40,949 bases of DNA from a virus, in the IMG/VR virus record IMGVR_UViG_3300020214_002282, positions 1 through 40,949 of that record, one strand, 5' to 3'. Under the pieces are notes generated by a model, which was not told the DNA's origin, did no database searches, and saw nothing but the letters and a program-made list of their open reading frames with translations. Each line of letters begins with the position of its first letter. The stretch's first letter is position 1. Positions 1-8,643 of the stretch are shown piece by piece. A program made the translations under genes and the position numbers.

Positions 1-671
1 TCGACCACCCGCAAAACCTCGCTCACATCGGCGTTCGATAGTGTGACCGTTGGAAATGGTGCTGTATCTGAACCCATCGTGAAATTTTCAGTTATCACCC
101 GTCCAGAGTGACAATCCACGTTTCTCTTCATGATGAAGTTGGCAGGATTACCCGACGCGTCCGTGTCACCGATCACGTAAGCTGCGCGCAAATTCCCAAG
201 TCGATCGAGCTCTGCGAAATCGACGTCCTCGGCTGTTGAGAAAATAACTCCTGCTGATGAAGCCAGCAAAGTGCTCTGGTTTATTTTCGGAAGGGTCCTC
301 GCGTCAGGAACATACTTACCGCTCGTGATCGTGGATGGAACCCGAACGAATAACGACACCGATACCACGGATGGAGAGGCTCCCTTTGGCTTTATGCCAG
401 CTTCTGCGATCATCCTCGATATGTTCGCAGACTCAACGGCCGTCGACCACGACATCTCTCTAAATTGATGATCCAGGTAGAATGACATAGAGTCAGCGAC
501 CGTCGCCGCCATGTCTAGAAATAGACCGCCGACGCTAGCTTCTGAAAAATCCTGTATCTTATCACCGAAGTAAGTTCTAGCGTAACGTAGCAGATCGCCA
601 CGGAAAGAATCAAAATCTTTATTGAGGTATACGCGATTCTTTAGATTCTTGAGTTGCTGATCACCTGCCAT
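1..671 (-). CDS. gp6: Baseplate wedge protein, gp6-like (partial)
   Basis: This is the N-terminal part (about 223 codons) of a T4 gp6-type baseplate wedge subunit. In T4-like phages that protein forms the inner ring of the baseplate around the hub. The reading frame starts at the ATG at 671, three bases after the gp25-like gene, and stays open to the window edge, so the C-terminus is missing. The N-terminal region reads DLLRYARTYFGDKIQDF, then an EASVGGLFLDMAATVADSM stretch, followed by ISRMIAEAGIKPKGA, which matches the conserved start of gp6/baseplate-J proteins. The position directly behind gp25 is the usual T4-like order and supports the call. Identity is recognised by eye. Confidence 0.88.
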   Translation of the reverse strand, partial: MAGDQQLKNLKNRVYLNKDFDSFRGDLLRYARTYFGDKIQDFSEASVGGLFLDMAATVADSMSFYLDHQFREMSWSTAVESANISRMIAEAGIKPKGASPSVVSVSLFVRVPSTITSGKYVPDARTLPKINQSTLLASSAGVIFSTAEDVDFAELDRLGNLRAAYVIGDTDASGNPANFIMKRNVDCHSGRVITENFTMGSDTAPFPTVTLSNADVSEVLRVV

Positions 672-674
672 ATC

Positions 675-1157
675 TCATCCCGTGTAGTTAAATGTGAAGG
701 AAATTGTCTGGTTCGTAATGCTCGCCCTTGGGACGGAATACGTGATGACCATCTTCACCCTCGAGAGAGCCGTGCTTTCTGCATTCTCGATGGATGTTAT
801 GAAATTCTCTAAGGTGACAAACGGCATATACCTGGAAACGGCCGTACTTATTCTGCTCATGGCCTCCTGGTCGCCGTCCTCGGTGGCTAATTCATGCAGC
901 AGGGGCTGTAAGTTGGCCCCAAAGTCTGCAAAGCATAGACGCTCGTTGTGATTCGTCATGATGAGGTTGATCAAGTTGTCCTTTATCTGATCGGCAAGCG
1001 CATAGTGCATCTTAAAGATGCCATCGCTGCTGTTTCCCAGCTCGATGGGCGTCTTAATACCGATCGGCGGCTTGGTGACGGCAGCGGCAGCCTGCTGATC
1101 GTAGTCTGACTTTTTGACTCCGACACCGCTGAAGCTGTAAGATTTTGCCTGTGCCAC
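675..1157 (-). CDS. gp25: Baseplate wedge protein, gp25-like (lysozyme-like fold)
   Basis: This is a gp25/GPW-family baseplate wedge subunit, a sheath-initiating protein found in T4-like phages and type VI secretion. The core motif lies mid-protein: IKTPIELG, then FKMHYALADQIKDNLINLI and NERLCFADFGANLQPLLHE, with a C-terminal beta-rich tail. About 160 residues is slightly longer than T4 gp25 (132). An in-frame ATG lies at 1172, but no Shine-Dalgarno precedes it. The GTG at 1157 is preceded by GGGAG with an 8-base spacer and is preferred; the difference is five residues. The gp6-like gene follows three bases after the stop, so the two are almost certainly co-translated. Confidence 0.9.
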   Translation of the reverse strand: MAQAKSYSFSGVGVKKSDYDQQAAAAVTKPPIGIKTPIELGNSSDGIFKMHYALADQIKDNLINLIMTNHNERLCFADFGANLQPLLHELATEDGDQEAMSRISTAVSRYMPFVTLENFITSIENAESTALSRVKMVITYSVPRASITNQTISFTFNYTG

Positions 1158-1205
1158 TGTCGATGCTCCCATCGATAAATAGCTAAACCGGAAATCTTTT
1201 CACGA

Positions 1206-1487
1206 CTAAGTGGTTCCAATTCCTGGCGTCGTTGTAGAGCTTTCCGTTGCAGTCGTTTCTTCATCTACGACTGGAGTTGCAGGTATCGGTACAGTCTGAC
1301 CCGGCTGGACCGTCACGGTCACCACCATTCCCATGATGTACTTATCGATCCCCTCTGTGATATCTTTCGCTAGATCTTCGATAATCTGGTCCGAGTCGGC
1401 ACCGTCCGATCCGTTATCGCGGGCTTTCTCGAAAGCTTTTTTGATGTCCTCCTGCAAGGACGGTTTAAGAGGTGTGGTGATTGGCAC
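1206..1487 (-). CDS. Small acidic protein between gp5-like hub and gp25
   Basis: The product is about 93 residues with no function I can name. The frame is open from an ATG at 1523, but that would overlap the end of the hub gene. The GTG at 1487 begins one base after the hub stop codon and has GGAG six bases upstream, so it is the likely start. The N-terminal half is a predicted amphipathic helix (LQEDIKKAFEKARD), followed by an Asp-rich segment, a short beta-like stretch (MVVTVTVQPGQTV) and a Pro/Thr/Ser-rich tail. Its position among baseplate genes suggests a small baseplate or hub accessory protein; that is inference from context only. Confidence 0.7.
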   Translation of the reverse strand: MPITTPLKPSLQEDIKKAFEKARDNGSDGADSDQIIEDLAKDITEGIDKYIMGMVVTVTVQPGQTVPIPATPVVDEETTATESSTTTPGIGTT

Positions 1488-1488
1488 G

Positions 1489-2904
1489 TTATTCTCCGTA
1501 TATGAGTGTTGATCCCATCCCAAGCGGCGTTGTTTGAAGCTGGATTAGTTTTGCGCCTGCGGCGGCGGCAAGTGCCGTTGCCGCGGTGAAGATTTGTGGG
1601 GATGGAGCTCCAAACCCAGGCGTCACGTGAGTTATGAGAGTCGTGGAGAAGCTCTGGATGTCAGTGAGGATGCTCTCCAGAAATGAGACCAGGGCTGAAA
1701 GCAACACGTAGGGCTCCTTCGCTCCGGCTGACACGTATCTCATCAAACGAATCTCCGTGCCAGCAATGTGAGCCACACCGTTCTGATGAAGAATGACACT
1801 GGCTCCATCGATCTTGCCGAAAGCAGGCTCTTTGATGATTATGATGGAGCCCGAATCTTTTTTCTCCCCGTTGAACAACCCTGTGAAACCTTTTGCTGCT
1901 GGGATGTCTCTGGCCCCGCGCGCGACAAGACGAAGGTTGTCAGCTTTAAGCACCGCGAATGATCCGTTGCTCTTCCCGCTGGCTGGATATCCCGTAAACC
2001 CAGTGTCCTTCGGTAGGGTGACATCGAGCAGGGTATCGGGGTGATTCTTCACCACCTGTGTGGTGCCTGCGACAAGATACAGCCGAGCGGCGTCCTCCTT
2101 GAAATCAGCGTCACCCTCGGTGGGGCGTTCCAGCGCCCTCTTATCATTCGTAGGAACGTGGTGAGGTTCAATCATGGTCTCGGTGGGACCAAAAACAGGT
2201 CTCGCTCCTCGTCCAACGACAATGTCGATGGCTCCCATGTTAGGAATGATATCTTGATCGTTCGAGTTAGACTTTGCAAGATCTGAGTACTGACCGCGGA
2301 CCTCACCGAGCATGATGAGCGTATTGTTCGATCCCTGCAGGACCAGGTCACCCGGCCTCTTGCTATAACGCGGGACAGCCTCGAACCTATGGCGGTCCTT
2401 TGCGTATTCAATGAGCCTTGTCAGCTCGTTCGGATCAGCTGTCGGGCTGATGATTTGAGTGGAGACCGCCTCGACTGGCTTCTCGCCGCTGAACTTGTCG
2501 GCTAACGTAGGCTCCGGTTTCGTCGGTGACTGATGATGAGCACTGGCGAAAAACGTGTAATTTGTGTCCTCGGTATGTCTCGGACCGCAGACACGTGATA
2601 ACCAGTAACCAACCTGCGATTGACGCGCCGGATCCTCATACACGAACCAGACCTCTTCGCCCGGTTTCAACGGCATCGATAGGTGCGAGGAGAAAAATGG
2701 GTAACAGATAATCTCGTTGCCAACTGTCTTCGCCGCACCGTCTGACATGGGCTTGACTACCGCGGTGTTTTGTGGAAATTTTTTCAGGGCGTCGACACTC
2801 GTGAGCGCCTCGTATTCTGCGGGACGGCGACGTTGTGCGGTCAATCCCACGGCGGTAGAACTTATGATCTCGGTCACGAGTCCCCTAAAGAAAACGGTGG
2901 CCAT
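1489..2904 (-). CDS. Baseplate hub / central spike protein, gp5-like OB-fold
   Basis: This 471-residue protein resembles the N-terminal OB-fold part of T4 gp5, the hub-spike subunit at the tail tip. Around residues 78-120 it has KPGEEVWFVYED, then GYWLSRVCGPRHTEDTNYT, which is characteristic of these hub proteins in marine T4-like phages. I see no lysozyme domain like the one in T4 gp5, and no obvious triple-beta-helix octapeptide repeats. The C-terminus is Ala-rich and ends in a short beta segment. The ATG at 2904 directly follows the TAA of the preceding gene. Adjacent gp25 and gp6 genes support a baseplate role. A VgrG-like hub without enzymatic domain is the best description. Confidence 0.8.
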   Translation of the reverse strand: MATVFFRGLVTEIISSTAVGLTAQRRRPAEYEALTSVDALKKFPQNTAVVKPMSDGAAKTVGNEIICYPFFSSHLSMPLKPGEEVWFVYEDPARQSQVGYWLSRVCGPRHTEDTNYTFFASAHHQSPTKPEPTLADKFSGEKPVEAVSTQIISPTADPNELTRLIEYAKDRHRFEAVPRYSKRPGDLVLQGSNNTLIMLGEVRGQYSDLAKSNSNDQDIIPNMGAIDIVVGRGARPVFGPTETMIEPHHVPTNDKRALERPTEGDADFKEDAARLYLVAGTTQVVKNHPDTLLDVTLPKDTGFTGYPASGKSNGSFAVLKADNLRLVARGARDIPAAKGFTGLFNGEKKDSGSIIIIKEPAFGKIDGASVILHQNGVAHIAGTEIRLMRYVSAGAKEPYVLLSALVSFLESILTDIQSFSTTLITHVTPGFGAPSPQIFTAATALAAAAGAKLIQLQTTPLGMGSTLIYGE

Positions 2905-3267
2905 TTACTTCTTAATCCTATCAAAAATCTCATCATCAGATATCTCGGCTTTTGATGTTTCTGAGTCTGCGATCTGCTTCGCGAGATTGAGAAGCTGCTC
3001 GTTGCTCTTTGACATTCTTTCCAGGTATTTCGTCAGGGTCTGACCGAGAGTTGCATGATCGGCGGCCGAACCTCCCATCTGCGCGTAGAGATCAGTGAAG
3101 AGTATATGCGCGTTTGTACGATCGACGATCGAATTCTCATAGATCTCCTTCCACAGCAGCTTTTTCTTATCCGAGGCGTTGTCTATGGAATCAAGTATAT
3201 CGGAGAATTGCTCGACTTTCTTATCGTTCTCCTTTAGCCTATCAAGGATCTTGTCTATCGTACCCAT
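2905..3267 (-). CDS. Unknown helical protein upstream of hub gene
   Basis: The product is 120 residues, almost entirely helical and charged, with heptad-like stretches (KILDRLKENDKKVEQF near the start, LTKYLERMSKSNEQLLNLA near residue 85) that could form a coiled coil. I do not recognise the family. The ATG at 3267 overlaps the stop of the sigma-factor gene as TGATG and is preceded by GGAGG nine bases upstream. The stop abuts the ATG of the hub gene. This tight packing suggests it is translated together with the late sigma factor and the hub protein, so a structural or assembly role in the tail is possible but unproven. Confidence 0.75.
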   Translation of the reverse strand: MGTIDKILDRLKENDKKVEQFSDILDSIDNASDKKKLLWKEIYENSIVDRTNAHILFTDLYAQMGGSAADHATLGQTLTKYLERMSKSNEQLLNLAKQIADSETSKAEISDDEIFDRIKK

Positions 3268-3983
3268 CAGAAAATGCCTCCACCCTTAGTTATTGACCTG
3301 TAGTGCTTTCTGATCACAGACAGCGCAGACCCCATCTGTTTCTGGCTCAAGTTAGAGATGTTCTTCACATACACGAAGACAGCGCGCTTATTGAGGAAAT
3401 CAAGATCGTCAACCTGCTCGAATACGGTCATGATCGCATCGATGCAAGCTTGCTCATGAGGTTGATCGACCGACCTCTTGATCCTCTTTAGGAGCTCGCG
3501 GACGACATCTCGCTTCCCAGAGTTTATCATCTGCTCCTCAGGGCACGATCCAACCAGCGCGCTTTTGTAGGATTCAAGCTCTGCCGCCTTTCCCTCTTTT
3601 AGATCTTCGATGGAGATAAAGCGCCTGAGCTTTTTCTGCCTGTTTTTCGATGATATGATAAGCCAATTTCTTGCAACAACGTTGAAGTATGAAAAAGCTT
3701 TAGTTCCACGCGTCGAATCAAACTTATGAAGCGACTCATACAGGAAGGTCACACAATCATTCTTTAGACACTCTATCGGTTCGCTTGGGCTCGCGAACCC
3801 ATAGATAAAAATCAAGCTCTCGACCAGCTTGTTGAAGGATGGCATGATCTTGCTGATGTAGATATCATGCTTTTCGCTGCTGTCGGATGACGCCTGAAAC
3901 ATCTCGATCGCGCGCTGGGTCTCAGCGTCGAAGTATAGGGGTCCGTTTCCCTTACCCCTTTTGATTATTCTTTTCGTTCCCAC
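3267..3983 (-). CDS. gp55: Late-transcription sigma factor, gp55-like
   Basis: This 238-residue protein resembles T4 gp55, the minimal sigma factor that redirects host RNA polymerase to phage late promoters. The region around residues 85-130 (LHKFDSTRGTKAFSYF, VARNWLIISSKN, then the basic RQKKLRRFISIEDL) matches sigma region 2, the part that binds the core beta-prime coiled coil and melts the -10 element. There is no region 4; in T4 that job is done with gp33 and the sliding clamp. The start is a GTG at 3983 with GAGG six bases upstream, inside the end of the preceding membrane-protein gene. Location immediately before baseplate genes fits a late-gene cluster. Confidence 0.87.
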   Translation of the reverse strand: MGTKRIIKRGKGNGPLYFDAETQRAIEMFQASSDSSEKHDIYISKIMPSFNKLVESLIFIYGFASPSEPIECLKNDCVTFLYESLHKFDSTRGTKAFSYFNVVARNWLIISSKNRQKKLRRFISIEDLKEGKAAELESYKSALVGSCPEEQMINSGKRDVVRELLKRIKRSVDQPHEQACIDAIMTVFEQVDDLDFLNKRAVFVYVKNISNLSQKQMGSALSVIRKHYRSITKGGGIF

Positions 3984-4269
3984 CCTCTTCCTCTTCCTGT
4001 ATTGAGGTTAGTTGATTCGCGACGTAGAGTATAGCTTCTCTTGACTTTCTAACGTCGTCAACCGCTCTCTTGATCTCTGGTGAATCGTAAAAGAGAGGAA
4101 TATTTAGAATCTTAGATATGGATTCGTAACGTTTGTCAAGAACGTCAAGGGACTCTTCTATCGCGTCCTGCATCCGCAGAATTATCACGGCCGTTCTATA
4201 AACAAAAATTAGCGCGATAGCAAGCGCAACAGCCTCCACCGCTGCTAGAGCTACGAGGAAAGAGATCAT
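3952..4269 (-). CDS. Small membrane-anchored protein
   Basis: The product is 105 residues. The first 25 or so form one hydrophobic segment (FLVALAAVEAVALAIALIFVY), probably a membrane anchor, followed by a charged helical region and a very acidic, then Asn/Lys-rich C-terminus (EEEEGGNEKNNQKG). I do not recognise a family. The ATG at 4269 overlaps the stop of the glycosyltransferase gene (ATGA), and its own end overlaps the late sigma gene by about 30 bases. The overlaps suggest translational coupling across the junction of the sugar and tail blocks. Confidence 0.7.
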   Translation of the reverse strand: MISFLVALAAVEAVALAIALIFVYRTAVIILRMQDAIEESLDVLDKRYESISKILNIPLFYDSPEIKRAVDDVRKSREAILYVANQLTSIQEEEEGGNEKNNQKG

Positions 4270-5426
4270 TTGAGTATTTCGCCCAACTTCTTCTCGTATA
4301 CGTTGTTCGTGGCGGTAGGGCTGTGGGTGACACGAAGTTTTTTTGCAAGATCAACAGCCCACTGCTTGGGAATCAGATGAGAATCCCTGAACTTTCTCAG
4401 TTTCCTCTTAAAATCAGCCTCCTTCACCTCGGCCCACTTCGTATCACGTATCCAGATCGTATTATCGATCCTTGAATCGTGGATATTCTGAAGAGTGTAG
4501 TCAAGCTGGATGAACTTGCCCATCGTCATGAAATCCATATGACCGCTGAACGCTGTCGCGATCACAGGTAGCTCGCTTGCAGCAGCCTCAAGTATTGGAA
4601 GGCCGAAGCCCTCACCACGCGTAGGAGCAACCAGCGCTTTGATCTTCGGATGCTTGTAAAGACCTGCAACGCTCTCATTTGACATGATGCCATGTATCAC
4701 ATGAACTTTGGGATACGGTCCTTTTCTAACTTCGCCAATAACTTTCTGGATCATCGATTGCACGCCGCCCCAATCCAACCGTGTCCCTCTTCCGATGTTG
4801 GTTTTTAGAACGATTCCAACGTTCTTATCATTCGCGAACTCTTCGCAAATCCACTTGATCGCGAAGAAAATGTTCTTCCTATCGTTGAATGGATTGTTAC
4901 CTGTTAGAGTTCCTACGATAAGAAAGTTGAAATCAGTATCAAAATCTTCGTCGAATGTGCCTCTTTCTTCAAATATCTCCCTGGTGAAACTCTCACGAAT
5001 CACATGAATCGGAACATTGACGCGCCCAGTGCTTCGCAGCGTATTTTCACAGAATGTTGATGGAACAACAACGTAGTTCATCCCATTGCAAGCATCGATC
5101 CAAGCTGGATTGCACCTATCTGACTCGACCACGGCTGTAACACCCACATTCACCTTGGCGAGCTTCGGATCCCACTCATTCGGAAGCTGAATCTGAAATG
5201 AACAGTCGAACGAGCTATCCACGTTGCTGGTGCGCTTCATCACCTCTCCGACAATTCCATCCTCTGCGTCTGGATTTATGCACCAGCTCGTTGAACCCCA
5301 GGGTAAGATCTGGGTTTTTACTTCAAGCTCTGGATGCTTCTCGATCAACCATCGAAATACCTGGCGCGCGTGGTTACCGTAACCAGACTCGCTTAGCAGC
5401 GGTCCACGAACTAAAACTTTCTTCAT
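4266..5426 (-). CDS. Glycosyltransferase, GT4-like (GT-B fold)
   Basis: This 386-residue glycosyltransferase group 1 enzyme would transfer a sugar from an activated donor. The N-terminal GT-B half starts KKVLVRGPLLSESGYGNHAR. The C-terminal half carries the conserved donor-binding signature APTRGEGFGLPILEAAASELPVIAT around residues 275-300, with the EGFG and E-x7-E arrangement of GT4 enzymes. A longer frame begins at 5444, but the ATG at 5426 overlaps the upstream stop as ATGA and begins at the natural MKKVLV, so it is preferred. The neighbour upstream is a second GT4-like enzyme, suggesting sequential action on one glycan. Donor and acceptor cannot be read from the sequence. Confidence 0.87.
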   Translation of the reverse strand: MKKVLVRGPLLSESGYGNHARQVFRWLIEKHPELEVKTQILPWGSTSWCINPDAEDGIVGEVMKRTSNVDSSFDCSFQIQLPNEWDPKLAKVNVGVTAVVESDRCNPAWIDACNGMNYVVVPSTFCENTLRSTGRVNVPIHVIRESFTREIFEERGTFDEDFDTDFNFLIVGTLTGNNPFNDRKNIFFAIKWICEEFANDKNVGIVLKTNIGRGTRLDWGGVQSMIQKVIGEVRKGPYPKVHVIHGIMSNESVAGLYKHPKIKALVAPTRGEGFGLPILEAAASELPVIATAFSGHMDFMTMGKFIQLDYTLQNIHDSRIDNTIWIRDTKWAEVKEADFKRKLRKFRDSHLIPKQWAVDLAKKLRVTHSPTATNNVYEKKLGEILK

Positions 5427-6664
5427 AGCGTGACCTTCTTCCATGCCTTGTATCGATTACGCCAATTTTTGATCGTATCATTCAGAGTGTCGTGCCACAT
5501 ATCGACCGTCTTCTGGTAGTTAAACTCAGATGCTGCGTATTGACGAGCTTTCTCTCCGAGCGTCACCCTCTCGTCAGGCGTCATCCTATACATGCTTTCT
5601 ATGGCATCCGCAACCGTCTGGTTGGAAACGTAATCTTCATAGATGTATGGAACGACCTGGGACCCCACGCACGTCTTAAACTCCACAGGCAGTGCCAGCC
5701 CGTTCTCGCTACCATCGCGATAATCGACCACCTGCCTTGTCAGACCCCCTGTCTTGACGGCGATGATAGGACGACCGCACTGCATCGCCTCAAGAGTCGC
5801 AAGACCGAAGCCCTCAGCGTATGAGATATTAATACAAGCATCCGAGATATTATGAAGGGCATTCATCTTATCAAAATCAATACGATCCGTTGAAAAGACA
5901 ACGCTATCGTTTACTCCAAAAAGATTGACTACTTGATGCAAGTTAGGACCTTCCTGGTCGGTCGGATCCGTGTGCATGATGAGGGTCGCATCACGATGAC
6001 CCTCGGCCTCGATCTTTCGCCTGAACATCGACCACGCCTCAATAACGTCAGACGGACGCTTTCTCCTGGCATTCCGATTAACCCAAAATAACGTAAAATC
6101 ATCTTTTCTATCCGGGCCGAGGATCTCAAGCTTCTTTGCTGCTCGCTGCTCACCACTTAAAGGATAGAAGATATCGTTCGGAAGAGCATGGGGAATAAAG
6201 TTTGTCTTCTCTGGAAAGTCCTGCTTGCAAATCTCATAGGTCAGATACGAATGACAGTTGATCAAATCTGTCGATTCGTAAAACCCTTGATTGAACTGCG
6301 GCTTCGGCCAGTTATCCCAAACGTGCCACCACGCAATTGGGCAGATCTGATGGATCTCATCCTCCATCTCAAAAAGCCAGAAGAAAAATCTTGGATCTGT
6401 GAAGATCAGGAGCAGATCAGGCTTCTCAGTTGCAAGAGTAACGCGGATGAGGTCCTTTGTTCCGAAGCCATCGATCGGCTTGATGATGAAATCGTCATTG
6501 ACAACTATCGTTCTATAATCGCTGTGCTTCATCGCAGCACCGAACTGCCTAAACGACCACTCGCCCTTTTGAATGAGACCGTTAATGAGATGTCTAGTCT
6601 GCGTTCCTACACCAGACGTTGACAGTGCATGATCAGACAAGACCAATATCTTCTTTTTCTGCAA
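5423..6664 (-). CDS. Glycosyltransferase, GT4-like
   Basis: This is a glycosyltransferase group 1 enzyme of about 413 residues. The start is ambiguous: the frame is open from 6754, but the first 30 residues do not look like the family. A TTG at 6664 with AGAGGG seven bases upstream gives QKKKILVLSDHALSTSGVG, a typical GT-B N-terminus, so I use it. The C-terminal half has NISYAEGFGLATLEAMQCGRPIIAVKTGG, the donor-nucleotide site with the EGFG and second glutamate. It overlaps the next glycosyltransferase by four bases. It likely acts with that enzyme on the same glycan; the substrate is unknown. Confidence 0.85.
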   Translation of the reverse strand: MQKKKILVLSDHALSTSGVGTQTRHLINGLIQKGEWSFRQFGAAMKHSDYRTIVVNDDFIIKPIDGFGTKDLIRVTLATEKPDLLLIFTDPRFFFWLFEMEDEIHQICPIAWWHVWDNWPKPQFNQGFYESTDLINCHSYLTYEICKQDFPEKTNFIPHALPNDIFYPLSGEQRAAKKLEILGPDRKDDFTLFWVNRNARRKRPSDVIEAWSMFRRKIEAEGHRDATLIMHTDPTDQEGPNLHQVVNLFGVNDSVVFSTDRIDFDKMNALHNISDACINISYAEGFGLATLEAMQCGRPIIAVKTGGLTRQVVDYRDGSENGLALPVEFKTCVGSQVVPYIYEDYVSNQTVADAIESMYRMTPDERVTLGEKARQYAASEFNYQKTVDMWHDTLNDTIKNWRNRYKAWKKVTL

Positions 6665-6711
6665 GAAATTGCCCTCTGCATCAAAACTATGATGTTCACA
6701 AAATAAGTAAA

Positions 6712-7506
6712 TTAGGTGCAGTGCTCTGTGTTGAGGTACGGGCAGTAAGTGCATGACTGCCGATTCTTAACCTTCACACCCTTACGCATGCCAACGATCG
6801 TATTTGAGACGAGCTTGTTTGCCTTTTGCATCGCGACAGGTCCAACCGAGACGCTGAAGAGCTCAACGCGCTTTCCAGCTTTTGCGCCCTTCTTCAGGAG
6901 CACGTAACCGCACTTGACGTAACGAGCGCCGTCAAAAAGCTCCGTGTGCTTGTTCATCAGGTACGACTTGTAGAGAGCGACCTGGGCCAGTGTCAGAGGA
7001 TCCTGCTTTTTCTCGATCCTCCATCCACCAGCTCCTGCTGTTTTCCAGTCAAGCACCCAGAGATCATATCCGCCCTTCTCCCGCGGAACCTTGATGATGC
7101 AGTCAACGAATCCCTTGAAGTAAGCATTTCGATCCTCGATAGATTCGTAAAGTGCTTCCTCGGCAGCGACTGTTTCCCAGCCCGGGAACTCAGAATCAAG
7201 CCATGCTGGCACCTCATCCAGAGCATCCTTCGCCCAGGTCGCCCACTTCTCAACCTCGGGAAACCCCCTAGAGTCCCAGGCAGAGACGATATCCATCAGG
7301 CAACGATCTGTATCCATCACCCGAGTCTTCAGGTAGCTTTCACAAGCTGCATGAACAGCTGTTCCAAAATCTAGATGCTCGCTCGGCTTATCAAGGTTGA
7401 TCTTCTTGATCTGCTGGAGGTAATGCCTAAACGGGCATTCGTTCCAATTTCGAACCTCAGAATATGAAACGTGAGCCTTTCCGGTTGGCAGAAGATTGTC
7501 AGACAA
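6712..7506 (-). CDS. RecB/Cas4-like PD-(D/E)XK nuclease with Fe-S cysteines
   Basis: This 264-residue nuclease belongs to the PD-(D/E)XK superfamily (RecB/AddB C-terminal and Cas4 type). The conserved order is visible: SYSEVRNWNECPFRHYLQQ near the N-terminus, FGTAVHAACESYL (the GxxxH motif), FKGFVDCII (the motif II aspartate) and VLDWKTAG (D-x-K, motif III). The C-terminal CTYCPYLNTEHC, together with the N-terminal Cys, fits the four-cysteine iron-sulfur site of AddB and Cas4. The TTG at 7506 has AGGAG five bases upstream and sits at the stop of glf, so it is favoured over an ATG at 7539. Such free-standing nucleases may process phage DNA ends. It is surrounded by sugar genes, so its presence here looks accidental rather than functional. 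Confidence 0.86.
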   Translation of the reverse strand: MSDNLLPTGKAHVSYSEVRNWNECPFRHYLQQIKKINLDKPSEHLDFGTAVHAACESYLKTRVMDTDRCLMDIVSAWDSRGFPEVEKWATWAKDALDEVPAWLDSEFPGWETVAAEEALYESIEDRNAYFKGFVDCIIKVPREKGGYDLWVLDWKTAGAGGWRIEKKQDPLTLAQVALYKSYLMNKHTELFDGARYVKCGYVLLKKGAKAGKRVELFSVSVGPVAMQKANKLVSNTIVGMRKGVKVKNRQSCTYCPYLNTEHCT

Positions 7507-8596
7507 GTTCTCTCCTAGACTTTTGCAATGCAGATCCAATCACCTGGTGCATATCGTAATACTTGTATTCAGCGAGCCTTCCACCGAAAAGCACATTGCT
7601 CGTGCTCTCGGCAGTTTCCTTATACTTTCTGTAGATTTCATTATTCTTGTCATCACCGATAGGGTAATAGGGAGTCTCGTCCCTGCTCCACTCAATAGGA
7701 TACTCGCGTGTGTAGACGGTTGACATGAGCTTGTCAAGCCGCTCGGGAGTGAAGTGCTTGTGCTCGGTGATACGTGTGTATGGAACTGCTCTGCTCGTGT
7801 AATTCACAACAGCGATTCCCTGATGATCGCCATCGCGTTTCTCATGTTCGAATCTCAGCGAGCGATACTCGAGCTCTCCATGGCAGTAATCGAAATACTC
7901 ATCGACCTTACCTGTGTAGACGATCCTCTTCGCCATTGAATCCCACTTGCTTCGATCAGAGAAATAGTCCTCTCCCAAGGCCATGTCACAGCCTTGCAGG
8001 AGGTTCCTGAACATCTCGGTGTATCCGTTCTGTGGGATACCTTGGTATGTATCATTGAAATAATTATCGTCGAATGTCAGTCGGATAGGAAGCCGCTTGA
8101 TGATGGACGCGGGTAGGTCCTTCGGATCTCTCATCCACTGCTTGGTTGTGTATCCGTAAATGAATGTTTCATAAAGCTCAGCTCCAACCTGGGAGAGGAT
8201 CCACTCCTCCAGATTTCGTGGATTCTCGCATGGAATACGAACCTGCTCAAGCTTCTGACGAGCCTCATCGGGTGTGTTCACGCCCCAGACCTGGTGCAGC
8301 GTCATCATGTTGATCGGAAACGAGAACATCCTACCGCCAAAGTTGACCTTTGGGCGGTAGGTGAAATTATTGAATTCTGCGACCTGATTGACGAACTTCC
8401 AGATCTTCGTATCGGAGGTGTGAAAAATATGAGGACCGTATTTATGAATATCGATTCCCTCACGTCTCTCAGTGTAGCAATTACCTCCAATATGATCGCG
8501 CTTGTCCATCACGAGGATAGATTTTCCTTTACGACGGGCCTCATGCGCGAATACGCTTCCAAACAATCCCGCGCCGACAATAAGATAATCGTACAT
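7499..8596 (-). CDS. glf: UDP-galactopyranose mutase
   Basis: This FAD flavoenzyme interconverts UDP-galactopyranose and UDP-galactofuranose (or, in some phages, related pentose donors). At 365 residues it is full length. The N-terminal Rossmann motif YLIVGAGLFGSVFAHEA binds FAD, followed by MDKRDHIGGNCYTE. The conserved KYGPHIFHTSD carries the active-site histidine, and YGYTTKQW and the C-terminal GGRLAEYKYYDMHQVIGSAL are hallmarks of bacterial Glf. No Shine-Dalgarno precedes the ATG at 8596; a good promoter lies right before it, suggesting a leaderless transcript. Upstream genes make UDP-sugars (epimerase, UDP-glucose dehydrogenase). A furanose-containing glycan on host envelope, virion or DNA is the plausible end product. 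Confidence 0.95.
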   Translation of the reverse strand: MYDYLIVGAGLFGSVFAHEARRKGKSILVMDKRDHIGGNCYTERREGIDIHKYGPHIFHTSDTKIWKFVNQVAEFNNFTYRPKVNFGGRMFSFPINMMTLHQVWGVNTPDEARQKLEQVRIPCENPRNLEEWILSQVGAELYETFIYGYTTKQWMRDPKDLPASIIKRLPIRLTFDDNYFNDTYQGIPQNGYTEMFRNLLQGCDMALGEDYFSDRSKWDSMAKRIVYTGKVDEYFDYCHGELEYRSLRFEHEKRDGDHQGIAVVNYTSRAVPYTRITEHKHFTPERLDKLMSTVYTREYPIEWSRDETPYYPIGDDKNNEIYRKYKETAESTSNVLFGGRLAEYKYYDMHQVIGSALQKSRRELV

Positions 8597-8601
8597 AGCT
8601 T

Positions 8602-8630
8602 ATATTAAGTTACATACGACCACTTTTCAA
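8602..8630 (-). promoter_or_regulatory. Sigma-70-type promoter for glf, probably leaderless
   Basis: On the minus strand, TTGAAA (8630-8625) is followed by a 17-base spacer and TAATAT (8607-8602), close to the sigma-70 consensus. The -10 element ends only five bases before the glf ATG, so transcription would begin at or next to the start codon. The absence of a ribosome-binding site before glf agrees with this. It is read by eye and has not been tested. Confidence 0.55.
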
Positions 8631-8643
8631 GGCTTGGGTTGAC

